From the NCBI RefSeq assembly GCF_000166055.1, contig NC_014664.1, positions 2,759,501 to 2,823,500 on the forward strand: DNA of 64,000 bases, given 5' to 3'. The notes under the pieces are model-generated. The model searched no databases and was not told the origin of the DNA. It saw nothing but the letters and a program-made list of their open reading frames with translations. The translations under genes and the position numbers were made by a program. This DNA comes from Rhodomicrobium vannielii ATCC 17100 (GTDB taxonomy: Bacteria > Pseudomonadota > Alphaproteobacteria > Rhizobiales > Rhodomicrobiaceae). Shown one piece after another: positions 8,192-15,978 of this stretch; position 1 is the stretch's first letter; each line of letters opens with the position of its first letter.

Positions 8192-10297
8192 TTAGCCCTG
8201 CGCTTGCAAGACGGGCTCGATGGACGCTGACGCCCTTGGGAAAGCTGGCATCTGGTCGGGCATATCGGCCCCATGTTCGCGCTCAGATTTGGGATAGCGG
8301 TCCAGGCTGGCACTCGCGATCGAGCAGATATCCTCAAGGTTCAGGATCAGGGCGACGCGGCCATTGCCGAGGATCGTGGCGCCGGCAATGCCCGGCACGG
8401 GATCGGCATTCTCATTCAGGTTCTTGAAAACGAACTGCTGCTGGCCGATCAGTTCGTCGACCACGAGGCCCGCCTTGGTGCCGTTTTCCGTCTCGACCAC
8501 GACAACGAGCGACGGATGCGAGTCCTCGCCTTCGCCCGCTACATTGAAAAGCCGGTGCAGATGAATGAGCCGGATGTACTCTCCGCGAATAAAGATGACA
8601 TCGCCGCCAGCAACGGAGCGGATCTGTCGCCTGTCGGGACGCACGGTTTCCACGATGCTCGCCAGCGGGATGATGTACTTCTCCTCACGAACCGCAACGT
8701 GCATCCCGTCGAGCACCGCGAGCGTGAGCGGGATCACGAGTGTGAAGCTTGAGCCCTGGCCTTGCACAGAATTCGTGTGAATGCGGCCGCCGATGCTGGC
8801 GATATTGCGCCTCACGACATCCATTCCAACGCCGCGACCGGAAACCTCAGTCACCTTTTCGGCCGTGGAAAATCCGGGGGCGAAGATCAATTCGTGTATC
8901 TCTTCTTCGCTGAGCTTGGCATCATCGCGGACGATGCCCTTGCTGATGGCTTTCGCCAGTACCTTTTCCGTATCGATGCCCGCGCCGTCGTCCGCGATGG
9001 TGATGAGGATGTTGCCGGCCCGCTGCGTAGCGGAGAGGTGGATCACCGCTTCTTCCGGCTTTCCTGCCGCAAGGCGCAGTTCGGGCATTTCGATGCCATG
9101 GTCGATTGCGTTGCGGATCATGTGCGTGATGGGATCGACCAATTCCTCGACGATGGTCTTGTCCACCTCCGTCTCGTCACCCGAAGTGACCAGGCGCACC
9201 TTCTTGCCGAGCTTGTGAGACAAGTCGCGCACAAGCCGCCCCATGCGCGCGAAGACCGTGCGCGCGGGCTGCATGCGAATGGCCATCACGCACTCCTGCA
9301 ACTCCCGTATGTGCGCTGCTAGCTCATCCGCTCCCTGCACGCGCTGGTCGCGCATATTCGTTCCGTGCTCGGAAAGCTGCTGGGTCAGCATGGCCTGCGT
9401 GATGACGAGTTCGCCGACCATATTGATAAGGCGGTCGACGCGAGCAAGGTCGACGCGGACGAAGCTCGGACTTTTCGCCTTGCGTTCGGAGCCATCGCGA
9501 CCCGCAGCAGGAAGCGACTCGGAGAGCGCGCGCGGCGGCACTTTCGTTTCCCTCGGCGTCTCGGCAGGCTCCACTTCGACGACCAGATCGCAATCCTGAT
9601 CCACGAACTCGAAGACTTCATCAATAGCGGCGCGCGAGGCCTTGGTCCGCAGCCTGAACGAAAACCCGAGATAGGACTCCTCTGGATCGAGGCGCTCCAG
9701 GTCGGGCAGTTCGCAGCGGTCGCAGCAAACGTCGAGTTCGCCGAGTCGTTTCAGTTCACGGATGATAAGCAGCGGCTCGTTGGCGTGGCGGAACAGCTCG
9801 CGGTGAGGCGTAAAGGTGATGCGCCAGATCCGCATCTCGCCGTCGTCGGTCGCGGCGGCAGTCGCTTCCGGAAAAGAGGCGCGGCCCACATCCGAGTTCA
9901 TCAACCCCTCAACCTCGGCAAGGACGTCCGCCCCGAAGCCTTCGGGGATGGCGGTGTCCATCTGCGCGGCATCCACGAGGGCTGCAAGCACGTCACCAGC
10001 ACGGAGGCAAACGCTCGCGACATCCGCGCTGAGTTCCATGCGATCATCACGCAGCCGGTCGAGCAGGGCTTCGAAGCCGTGCGCGAATGTGACGAGCGAC
10101 CGGAAATTGAAAGCCGCCGCGCCAGCCTTGATCGAATGCACCGCGCGGAAGATCGCGTTCAGGTTCTCGGAATCGGCGGCGTTCGCATCCAGCGTCGAAA
10201 GGCGCGAATCCAGATCTGGCAGGACTTCGGCGCATTCGTCAAAGAATGTCGCCCGAAACTGGTTGAGGTCCAGCGCGGAAGTTGGGTCGGAAGACAT
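8192..10297 (-). CDS. cheA: Chemotaxis histidine kinase CheA
   Basis: CheA autophosphorylates in response to receptors and passes phosphate to CheY and CheB. The 701 residues read in order: P1 phosphotransfer domain with H54 (IFRAVHSIKAG), a linker region of about 150 residues that may serve as the response-regulator-docking domain, the P3 dimerisation helices (LINMVGELVITQAML), the P4 ATPase with N box HMIRNAIDHGIE and G boxes DDGAGID and GRGVGMDVVRR, and the P5 CheW-like domain. It lies between cheY (12 bp upstream) and cheW. A second, differently built CheA is encoded at 36496, so this is probably the main flagellar kinase. Confidence 0.97.
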   Translation of the reverse strand: MSSDPTSALDLNQFRATFFDECAEVLPDLDSRLSTLDANAADSENLNAIFRAVHSIKAGAAAFNFRSLVTFAHGFEALLDRLRDDRMELSADVASVCLRAGDVLAALVDAAQMDTAIPEGFGADVLAEVEGLMNSDVGRASFPEATAAATDDGEMRIWRITFTPHRELFRHANEPLLIIRELKRLGELDVCCDRCELPDLERLDPEESYLGFSFRLRTKASRAAIDEVFEFVDQDCDLVVEVEPAETPRETKVPPRALSESLPAAGRDGSERKAKSPSFVRVDLARVDRLINMVGELVITQAMLTQQLSEHGTNMRDQRVQGADELAAHIRELQECVMAIRMQPARTVFARMGRLVRDLSHKLGKKVRLVTSGDETEVDKTIVEELVDPITHMIRNAIDHGIEMPELRLAAGKPEEAVIHLSATQRAGNILITIADDGAGIDTEKVLAKAISKGIVRDDAKLSEEEIHELIFAPGFSTAEKVTEVSGRGVGMDVVRRNIASIGGRIHTNSVQGQGSSFTLVIPLTLAVLDGMHVAVREEKYIIPLASIVETVRPDRRQIRSVAGGDVIFIRGEYIRLIHLHRLFNVAGEGEDSHPSLVVVVETENGTKAGLVVDELIGQQQFVFKNLNENADPVPGIAGATILGNGRVALILNLEDICSIASASLDRYPKSEREHGADMPDQMPAFPRASASIEPVLQAQG

Positions 10298-10309
10298 CTG
10301 AGCCTCGCG

Positions 10310-10675
10310 TTACGGGCAAACCTTGTTTACAACTTGCAGCAACTTCTCGGGCGAGAACGGCTTTACGATCCAGCCAGTCGCGCCAGCCTCGCGGCCCTTC
10401 TGCTTCGTCTCATCGCTGCCTTCCGTAGTCAGCACGAGGATCGGGGTCGCTTTGAATTGGGGCTGGGCCCGCACATGCCTGATGAAGGTCATCCCATCCA
10501 TATTCGGCATGTTGACGTCGGTTATGATGACGTCCACGTTGGCGCTGCCGAGCACGCTGAGACCCTTCTGGCCGTCTTCGGCTTCGACCACGTCAAAGCC
10601 CGCATTTTTGAGAGTGAACGCGACCATGTCGCGCATGGTCTTCGAGTCGTCGACGGTGAGGACGCGCTTAGCCAT
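10310..10675 (-). CDS. cheY: Chemotaxis response regulator CheY
   Basis: This 121-residue single receiver domain has the acidic pair D9-D10, phospho-acceptor D53 (VIITDVNMPNMDG), the conserved Thr (LVLTTEG) and Lys (WIVKPFS). No output domain is attached. In the Sinorhizobium che operon the equivalent slot, after cheS and before cheA, holds CheY1, a phosphate sink; whether this protein is the motor-binding regulator or the sink cannot be decided here. Its start overlaps the STAS gene by 8 bp. A second stand-alone receiver lies at 25616. Confidence 0.95.
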   Translation of the reverse strand: MAKRVLTVDDSKTMRDMVAFTLKNAGFDVVEAEDGQKGLSVLGSANVDVIITDVNMPNMDGMTFIRHVRAQPQFKATPILVLTTEGSDETKQKGREAGATGWIVKPFSPEKLLQVVNKVCP

Positions 10676-10967
10676 CGGCCTTGCTCCAATCTGTTATTAG
10701 CGAACTGCAACCGATGTCCGTGAATGCGGCCTGCAGCGTCTGGGACGGATCGACAAGGACCAGACTCCCACCCTGCTTTTCGGCAGAGCAGGCGGCAGAC
10801 ATCAGCAATTGCAGGCCGGGTGTCGTTGCGATGGCGACGTCGGAGCCGATGACGCGCAGGTCCGGTGAGACGGCCAGCATCGCGACGAGGCTCTCTTTAA
10901 GCTCGGGAACAGTCCTGATATCCAGGGTGCCCGGAAGTTCGAGTGTCTTCGCATCTGTGGATGTCAA
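10668..10967 (-). CDS. cheS: STAS-domain protein, CheS-like
   Basis: This 99-residue single-domain protein has the STAS fold pattern: a first strand ELPGTLDIRTVPELKESL and the later DLRVIGSDVAIATTPGLQLL motif around the usual phosphorylation loop, where Ser/Thr is replaced by a TTPG arrangement. It is the first gene of the che operon, directly ahead of cheY and cheA, which is the position and size of CheS in Sinorhizobium meliloti, where CheS helps CheA drain phosphate from CheY1. The identification rests on size, order and fold. The start is a TTG at 10967 with an AAGGGGG site 6 bp ahead; no better start is visible. Confidence 0.75.
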   Translation of the reverse strand: MTSTDAKTLELPGTLDIRTVPELKESLVAMLAVSPDLRVIGSDVAIATTPGLQLLMSAACSAEKQGGSLVLVDPSQTLQAAFTDIGCSSLITDWSKADG

Positions 10968-11394
10968 CGAAGCCCCCTTCGTACGGAGCCACTGGCTCTG
11001 ACGCCGTCGCCCCTGTTTTTTTCAACCTGTAGGAGGTATACCGCGCACATATTAAGGGCTGGTTGCAACCGACTGCGACCTGCGGTTGTTATTTTTTGCG
11101 GCACCCCGCCGCTGGTTAGATATTGTTAAGGTATCGCTCTTATACCTATTTCCACAGCAGGTTGCATTCTGCAGGACGCGCTCGCATTGATGGCACCTCG
11201 GCCGATCATTCCCCGCAAGCGAGCATATTTTGATAACAGTTGCCCCTGTTGGGAAACGCCCCGTTGTGCGCGGGGCGTTTCCTTCGTTTGAGCGTGAAAA
11301 TGTTTCGGGGCCTCAGGCGCAGGGCATTTCGCAATTCGCGGACAAATTTTTTTTGGGGTTCGTGCGGCGACGTGGGTTTTGCGCAAGCTGAATC
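10968..11394. promoter_or_regulatory. Divergent regulatory region between the che operon and fliG
   Basis: This 427-bp region separates the leftward che operon from rightward fliG and should hold both promoters. Visible elements are a GGTATACC palindrome at 11035-11042, a perfect GGTTGCAACC palindrome at 11061-11070, another GGTTGCA at 11160-11166, an AGGTAT-N7-ATACCT inverted repeat at 11129-11147, a strong GC hairpin at 11252-11282, and a run of eight T at 11347-11354. No convincing sigma-54 or CtrA site was found. No ORF with coding character lies here. Confidence 0.6.
11252..11282 (+). terminator. Strong terminator-like hairpin upstream of fliG
   Basis: The arms GGAAACGCCCCG (11252-11263) and CGGGGCGTTTCC (11271-11282) pair perfectly over 12 bp with a 7-nt loop. 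The plus-strand transcript continues into a moderately T-rich stretch (TTCGTTT), the minus-strand transcript does not. No annotated plus-strand gene precedes it, so it would end either an unannotated RNA or an attenuated fliG leader. Confidence 0.55.
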
Positions 11395-12444
11395 ATGTCT
11401 GGGTTGAGTGAGTCTCAACCGGTGGACCACGTGACCGACACGCTTATCATTGACCAGGAGCCCCCGCGACAATTGAGCGGGGCGGACAGGGCGGCCGCGC
11501 TTCTGCTTGCGGTTGGCGCTGAAAACGCGTCCAAGCTTCTTCCGCATCTCGGCGAAGAGGACATCCGTGCGGTGGCGCGCTCCGCGTCTCGTTTGGGCGC
11601 GGTGCCGCAGGCGATCATCAACCAGATTGCGGGCGACTTTCTCCTTCAGTTGTCGAACGAGGGCGGGCTCAAGGGCTCCGGCGACGCGATCGAGGGGTTG
11701 CTGAGCCGCGTCTTGCCCCCGGCGCAGGTGCGCCAGATCATGGCCGACGTTCGCGCCAGAATGAACGAGGCGGTATGGCCACGGCTCGAAGAGCTTCCGC
11801 CGCACGTCATCGGACAATTTCTGAACCGCGAGCACCCGCAGGTCATCACGTTCGTGCTGTCGAAGCTCAGAATTTCTTTCTCGGCCGAGATCGTGCCGAT
11901 CATTCCTAACCGCAACGAAGTCATGCGGCGGATGCTGACGACAAAGCTTGTCACGCAGGGCGCTATACGGCTGCTCGAACAAACCCTCAGGGATGAGCTC
12001 ATTCTCAAGGTTGCGAAGGCAACGGGCCAGAACAGTCACGAGCGCGTCGCGAAAATCGTAAACAGACTGAACCGCAAGGCGATGGAGGACGTGCTCCAAA
12101 GTCTTGAAACCTGCCGTCCGAAAGAGGCGGAAATGGTCCGCAATCTCATGTTCACCTTCTCGGACATCGCAAAGATGTCGGAGAAGTCGCGGATCGAGCT
12201 TTTCGAAAACATCGAAGCGGATCGAATCGCACCCGCTCTTATTGGGCTGGAGGAGGGCATCAAGGAACTCATCCTCTCCTCGATGCCCACCCGCACGAGG
12301 CGCAACATCGAGCAGGAACTGGCGAACCCGCCGAGACTGACCGAGGAAGAGATCGAGACCGCAAGACGGGAAGTTGCCGACGTCGCGCTCAAGCTTTCGG
12401 AGCAGGGCATTATCTCCCTTAATTTCGCCGACGGTTCGAATTGA
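11395..12444 (+). CDS. fliG: Flagellar motor switch protein FliG
   Basis: FliG forms the upper ring of the rotor switch and receives torque from MotA. The 349-residue protein contains the N-terminal FliF-binding domain (LSGADRAAALLLAVG), the middle-domain EHPQ motif (REHPQVITFVLSKL), and the MFTFSDI segment (family MFxF hinge) before the charged C-terminal torque helices (EKSRIELFENIEADRIAPAL). The ATG at 11395 has no obvious Shine-Dalgarno site; the 45-residue acidic leader before the conserved fold leaves room for a later start. fliM follows 14 bp downstream. Confidence 0.96.
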   Translation: MSGLSESQPVDHVTDTLIIDQEPPRQLSGADRAAALLLAVGAENASKLLPHLGEEDIRAVARSASRLGAVPQAIINQIAGDFLLQLSNEGGLKGSGDAIEGLLSRVLPPAQVRQIMADVRARMNEAVWPRLEELPPHVIGQFLNREHPQVITFVLSKLRISFSAEIVPIIPNRNEVMRRMLTTKLVTQGAIRLLEQTLRDELILKVAKATGQNSHERVAKIVNRLNRKAMEDVLQSLETCRPKEAEMVRNLMFTFSDIAKMSEKSRIELFENIEADRIAPALIGLEEGIKELILSSMPTRTRRNIEQELANPPRLTEEEIETARREVADVALKLSEQGIISLNFADGSN

Positions 12445-12458
12445 TCATTGGAGAACGC

Positions 12459-13403
12459 ATGGCAAGCCAATCGCCCGATGCCGCCACCGGGGCGGGCGTC
12501 GAGATCATCGACAAGCTGAAAGAACTGAGCAAACTTTCGCTCGACCGCCTACCCGTACTCACATCGATCTTCGAGGGCATGGCACTCTCCTGCTGCGACG
12601 AGTTCCGCGAGTACTGCTCTCCGGCCGTGACCGCCTTCGTCAACCAGATCGTCTCGGGCGATTCGTGGGATCTGCTTGAGGCGTGTTCGGACGGAGTCTC
12701 GGTCATTTTTTACTGCCGTGAATGGGACGCGCGCATTGTGATCGGGGTGGAGCGGAGGCTCGTCTTTTCGATCGTCGATGCGATGTATGGCGGCGACGGC
12801 AGCGAACTGCCCTACGAGGACAAGCGCTCATTTACTGCGCTTGAGACGAAGATTGGCCGTGTCATCTGCGAATTTGGGGCGCGCTCTTTCACGGAGTCTT
12901 TCCGGACTGTCGGCGAAATCACGCTCGCTCCCGAGCGCACTGAAACTGCGCTCGATTTCGCGAGCCTCGGCCAGCACAACATGATGCTGATCCACGCGCA
13001 AATCCTGTTCCAGGTGCTGGACGTTGGTGGCGTCATGTTCGTGCTCATCCCGCAGAACGTGTTGCTCCCGGTGCGGCAAAAGCTTGAGCGGCAACGCGCT
13101 CCCATGCTTTCGTCAGTGGATCCAAGATGGACGAGCCTGCTGAGCCAGCGAGTTTCGCGCGCTGAGGTGACGATGGACGCCGTCATCCTCGGGAAGGAGA
13201 TCGAACTTGGTCAGATGTTCAAGCTGGAGGTCGGCAAGACGCTGGAACTCGAAGGCACCGAACGAAATATCTTCTTCGAGTATGAGGGCGACCGTCTCTT
13301 TCGGGGGTGTCTCGGCCGAGAACGCGGCACTTATACAGTTACCATCGACGAAGCCTTGTCCGATATCGATGTTGAAGAGACAGAATCGCGTCATCGGTCC
13401 TGA
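12459..13403 (+). CDS. fliM: Flagellar motor switch protein FliM
   Basis: FliM makes the middle of the switch ring and is the usual target of phosphorylated CheY. The 314-residue protein has the CheC-like middle domain (about 45-220, including VDAMYGGDG and the FTALETKIG helix) and a C-terminal SpoA/FliN-like domain (EVTMDAVILGKEIELGQMFKLEVG). The ATG at 12459 follows GGAG by 5 bp; an upstream in-frame TTG overlaps the fliG stop. The N-terminus lacks the family's LSQxEIDALL CheY-binding peptide. Assignment as FliM rather than FliN rests on length and the presence of the middle domain. It forms an operon with fliG. Confidence 0.9.
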   Translation: MASQSPDAATGAGVEIIDKLKELSKLSLDRLPVLTSIFEGMALSCCDEFREYCSPAVTAFVNQIVSGDSWDLLEACSDGVSVIFYCREWDARIVIGVERRLVFSIVDAMYGGDGSELPYEDKRSFTALETKIGRVICEFGARSFTESFRTVGEITLAPERTETALDFASLGQHNMMLIHAQILFQVLDVGGVMFVLIPQNVLLPVRQKLERQRAPMLSSVDPRWTSLLSQRVSRAEVTMDAVILGKEIELGQMFKLEVGKTLELEGTERNIFFEYEGDRLFRGCLGRERGTYTVTIDEALSDIDVEETESRHRS

Positions 13404-13410
13404 GCGCGAC

Positions 13411-13439
13411 GAGACCTGCGACGGCCGCTCGCGGGTCTC
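13411..13439. terminator. Hairpin between convergent fliM and FliL-like genes
   Basis: Arms 13411-13421 and 13429-13439 pair over about 11 bp (GAGACC... with ...GGTCTC, one wobble) around a 7-nt loop. It fills the 34-bp space between two convergent genes and touches the stop codon of the leftward one. There is no T tract, so it may act as a weak bidirectional terminator. Confidence 0.45.
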
Positions 13440-13893
13440 ATTGCTGCCTGGATAGTTCTTCCTTGCCCAGAAAATGCAAACTCGAAATAAAGACCTCCTT
13501 TATGGTGTCGCCCCCGAGTTTCGAGTTCGCATTTTTTCGGATGTCGTCCGTAATTTTCGGGAGACTGTCCTTGGTGAGTTTCGAGAGAGCAAGTCTGTCC
13601 TTAAGGAAAAGCGCTTTCAGCGCCTCGTCGGTGACGGCAAGCTCGATATAATTGGACGTATGACCGCCCGACTTGACGTTAGCTACCACGGACATCTGAA
13701 GAAGCACGTAGCCCTGAACACCCCCGGTCTCAATCACCGGGATCGTCAACTGCTTTAACTTGATCGGAATTTCTTCGGCCACCTGCTCTGCGGGCGGCGA
13801 GGAGATGGCGCGGTTGGCAGCGATGCCCCCGGCAAAGACGGCTCCAAGAGTAACGGCAGCAATTAGCGCGGCAGTGGCAAGGTCTCTAAACAC
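13438..13893 (-). CDS. Single-pass membrane protein of the flagellar operon, FliL-like
   Basis: This 151-residue protein has one N-terminal membrane helix (about residues 6-27, ATAALIAAVTLGAVFAGG) and a periplasmic domain. The C-terminal pattern, a helix with TDEALKALF and then DDIRKNANSKLG...IKEVFISSLHFLG, resembles the layout of FliL, the stator-associated motor protein, but identity looks low. The GTG at 13893 is preferred since AAGGGGG precedes it directly after the stop of the FlgN-like gene; an ATG at 13935 would overlap that gene by 32 bp. It is the last gene of the leftward flagellar run. An unrelated flagellar-cluster membrane protein is the alternative. Confidence 0.6.
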   Translation of the reverse strand: MFRDLATAALIAAVTLGAVFAGGIAANRAISSPPAEQVAEEIPIKLKQLTIPVIETGGVQGYVLLQMSVVANVKSGGHTSNYIELAVTDEALKALFLKDRLALSKLTKDSLPKITDDIRKNANSKLGGDTIKEVFISSLHFLGKEELSRQQ

Positions 13894-13903
13894 GAAAGCC
13901 CCC

Positions 13904-14260
13904 TTATCGGAGTATTGATCTGGAGTAGGTGCCATCCGATTCGGAATCGCAGATCGCGTGCATGATCGTCGCGGTAATGGCGCGCGCCGCTTCAAGATGC
14001 ATCAGCAACAACCATTGGTTAAGGTCGAGCTTTTGCCTCGCAAGATCAACGAGCGGCCTAAGATCGTCCGGCAGGGTCTGCGCCGAGATCGAGATGCCAA
14101 TATGATGAAGCTCAAGAAGAGACTCGGTTTTGGCCGCGCTGAACTCGCCGATATGCCTCGCGTCGAGCGCAACCAGAGCTTTGTTCTCCGCGTCGAGAGT
14201 ACGTACGAGACGCTTCAACGCAACTCTGGCAACACCTATTGTTTTATCTCTGTCAATCAT
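13904..14260 (-). CDS. flgN: FlgN-like flagellar chaperone
   Basis: This 118-residue all-helical cytoplasmic protein has the FlgN pattern: an N-terminal helix LVRTLDAENKALVALDARHI, a central hydrophobic helix ending in LARQKLDLNQWLL, and a short polar tail ending YSRS where FlgN proteins usually have a flexible Tyr-Gly segment. FlgN escorts the hook-filament junction proteins FlgK and FlgL to the export gate, and both are encoded in the same run. The ATG at 14260 follows AAGGGGGAGC. The call rests on pattern and context. Confidence 0.65.
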   Translation of the reverse strand: MIDRDKTIGVARVALKRLVRTLDAENKALVALDARHIGEFSAAKTESLLELHHIGISISAQTLPDDLRPLVDLARQKLDLNQWLLLMHLEAARAITATIMHAICDSESDGTYSRSILR

Positions 14261-14305
14261 ATGCTCCCCCTTGAGAAGCTGAGCCTTTTTTGGTGGTAGA
14301 GTTCA

Positions 14306-14773
14306 TCAAGCGGATCGTGCGGCGGCACGCGCGCCAGCGATCTTCGACCGCTCTTCGAGGCGGTGCGCGATCCCAAGCGCCCCAGCGCGGCCGCACGCCT
14401 CCGCGAGCGATTGCGACATCATGGATTTCCAGACGTTGCCCGAAAATCCGGCACCGAAGGCCGTGGCGCTTTTCGGCAGCATGATCTCGAACAGCGTATT
14501 CAGCACGGAAATCTCGAACAGTTCGTAGGGAGATTTTCCCGTTGCGGCCGCTCCCGAAGTTGCCGGGTGAAAGGCCGCAAGAGACGCCGCCCCCTGACCT
14601 GCCATGCGCCTCGCCGCCTGCAACTGTGGCTCCGCCAGCAGTTCATCCATCGAAGGAACCGGCCCATTCGTTTCGGCCAGAAGCCTCAGACGGTCCGTGG
14701 ATTCCCGTACGCGCTGCGGACTTGCCGCGCGCATTGCATCAACTATGAGGTCTGCCCCTTGATCGATCGTCAT
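14306..14773 (-). CDS. flgJ: Rod-binding protein (FlgJ N-terminal domain type)
   Basis: This 155-residue protein matches the rod-binding domain of FlgJ/CheL. The signature is the C-terminal half: FEISVLNTLFEIMLPKS, then FGAGFSGNVWKSMMSQSLAEA and GALGIA. The muramidase domain found in gammaproteobacterial FlgJ is absent, as usual in alphaproteobacteria; a separate transglycosylase is encoded at 26102. The ATG at 14773 is chosen because an earlier ATG at 14818 overlaps the upstream gene. It probably caps the rod tip during assembly in the periplasm. Confidence 0.8.
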   Translation of the reverse strand: MTIDQGADLIVDAMRAASPQRVRESTDRLRLLAETNGPVPSMDELLAEPQLQAARRMAGQGAASLAAFHPATSGAAATGKSPYELFEISVLNTLFEIMLPKSATAFGAGFSGNVWKSMMSQSLAEACGRAGALGIAHRLEERSKIAGARAAARSA

Positions 14774-14805
14774 CTGTTTCTGTCCGCGGTGATTGGTTGA
14801 ATCGT

Positions 14806-15207
14806 CTAATTGCGGCACTTCCCGCGAGCGACTTGGTCAAGAAAAGTATCGATTGCCTCAGCGAGCCACAGTCTCAATTCCAGTTTGGACTTGTCGTCCT
14901 TGCGCATCTCCAGACGCTTTTTGAGTAATGTCTCTATCTTTGACAGTTCCAGTGCTTTTTGAACGAGACCTTCGAGGAGAATGGTATTTCGCTCGACAGC
15001 GTTTTCACAGGCGGCCAACCTGCGGACCACGAGAAGAGGCGGAACACTTCCTTCGTCGGCCTCGCTCAAATAGCGTTCGGCGACTGCAACCTCTCTTTTA
15101 CTGTCTTCAATGAGAGCACGCATCTGCTCTGCCTCAACCCGCGCTGCCAGCAGCAGTTGACGATGTGCATTCAGCAAGCGCTCGGTGCGTTCGAAAGAAT
15201 TCTTCAT
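14806..15207 (-). CDS. Coiled-coil protein next to fliR, unknown flagellar function
   Basis: This 133-residue protein is almost entirely charged helix with heptad-like leucines (RTERLLNAHRQLLLAARVEAE, VQKALELSKIETLLKKRLEM). No domain is recognised. It lies between fliR (3 bp upstream) and the rod-binding gene, a slot that holds an uncharacterised gene in Sinorhizobium too. The size and coiled-coil nature are reminiscent of FliJ, which links the export ATPase to FlhA, and no other fliJ is visible here, but that link is only a suggestion. Confidence 0.65.
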   Translation of the reverse strand: MKNSFERTERLLNAHRQLLLAARVEAEQMRALIEDSKREVAVAERYLSEADEGSVPPLLVVRRLAACENAVERNTILLEGLVQKALELSKIETLLKKRLEMRKDDKSKLELRLWLAEAIDTFLDQVARGKCRN

Positions 15208-15210
15208 GGT

Positions 15211-15978
15211 TCAGATCTCTTGGAGCCAGGACGCGAAGGCCCCCATGAACAGCAAGAACATCTCCCCCGCGGTGAAGTAAAAAATCAGCATTCCACCCCC
15301 GATGACGAACGGCATCGACAGGAAGTAGGCGGGCGTCTGAGGGGCGATGCGGTTGAGTACGCCGAACAGCAGGTTCACAAGGAAGGCGAAGACGAGGAGG
15401 GGAGCGACCACCTGAAGCGAGACGAGGCATGCGTCCCTCAGGGTGTCGACGACGCCGCTCAGGCTGGGAGCGAGTCCGATCCCGGTTCCGATGGGCAGAA
15501 CCGTGTACGATTGCAGAAGCGCCTTAAGCACTTCGAGATGTTGGTCGGTCGCGAGGAACAGGAACGCGGCGGTCAAACTGACGAACTCGGCCAGCGGCGG
15601 CGTGGTTTCTCCGTCCTCTTCCACGGCATTGACCGGCATGGCGAGGCCGAGCGCGGCGGATCCCGCGACGGCAAGAAACTTGAAGCTCGCGAAGAAAAGG
15701 CGAATCATGATGCCGATGACGAGCCCCTTTGCTGTCTCCACCAGGACGAGCGACACGAGTGAAGGCGTCGAAGACAAGCTTTCTCGCGCGCTTTCGAAGT
15801 TCCCCAGCGCAAACGCAACCGCCACGCTGATCGCGAGGCACACCATCAAGCGCACGCGCACCGGAACTCGCGCGCCACCGATGGCCGGCAGAACCATCAG
15901 GCATCCGCCTATGCGGCAGAGCACGAGGAATATCGAGAGCACACCACCCGGCAGCGCATCGAGAGCTTGCGAAATCAT
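15211..15978 (-). CDS. fliR: Flagellar export gate protein FliR
   Basis: This 255-residue inner membrane protein has about six hydrophobic helices and the FliR hallmark segments [18 protein letters not shown] near the N-terminus, [19 protein letters not shown] in the middle and [15 protein letters not shown] followed by the [10 protein letters not shown]-like stretch ([12 protein letters not shown]). FliR joins FliP and FliQ to form the export channel. Its ATG overlaps the flhA stop by 4 bp. fliQ and flhA are neighbours; fliP is not in the window. Confidence 0.95.
   Translation of the reverse strand: MISQALDALPGGVLSIFLVLCRIGGCLMVLPAIGGARVPVRVRLMVCLAISVAVAFALGNFESARESLSSTPSLVSLVLVETAKGLVIGIMIRLFFASFKFLAVAGSAALGLAMPVNAVEEDGETTPPLAEFVSLTAAFLFLATDQHLEVLKALLQSYTVLPIGTGIGLAPSLSGVVDTLRDACLVSLQVVAPLLVFAFLVNLLFGVLNRIAPQTPAYFLSMPFVIGGGMLIFYFTAGEMFLLFMGAFASWLQEI

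Noticed and set aside
11116-11129. TTAG-N6-TTAA as a possible CtrA site upstream of fliG
   Set aside because: The CtrA consensus is TTAA-N7-TTAAC; one base and the spacing differ.
11170-11200. TGGCAC as half of a sigma-54 promoter
   Set aside because: No TTGC follows at the required spacing.
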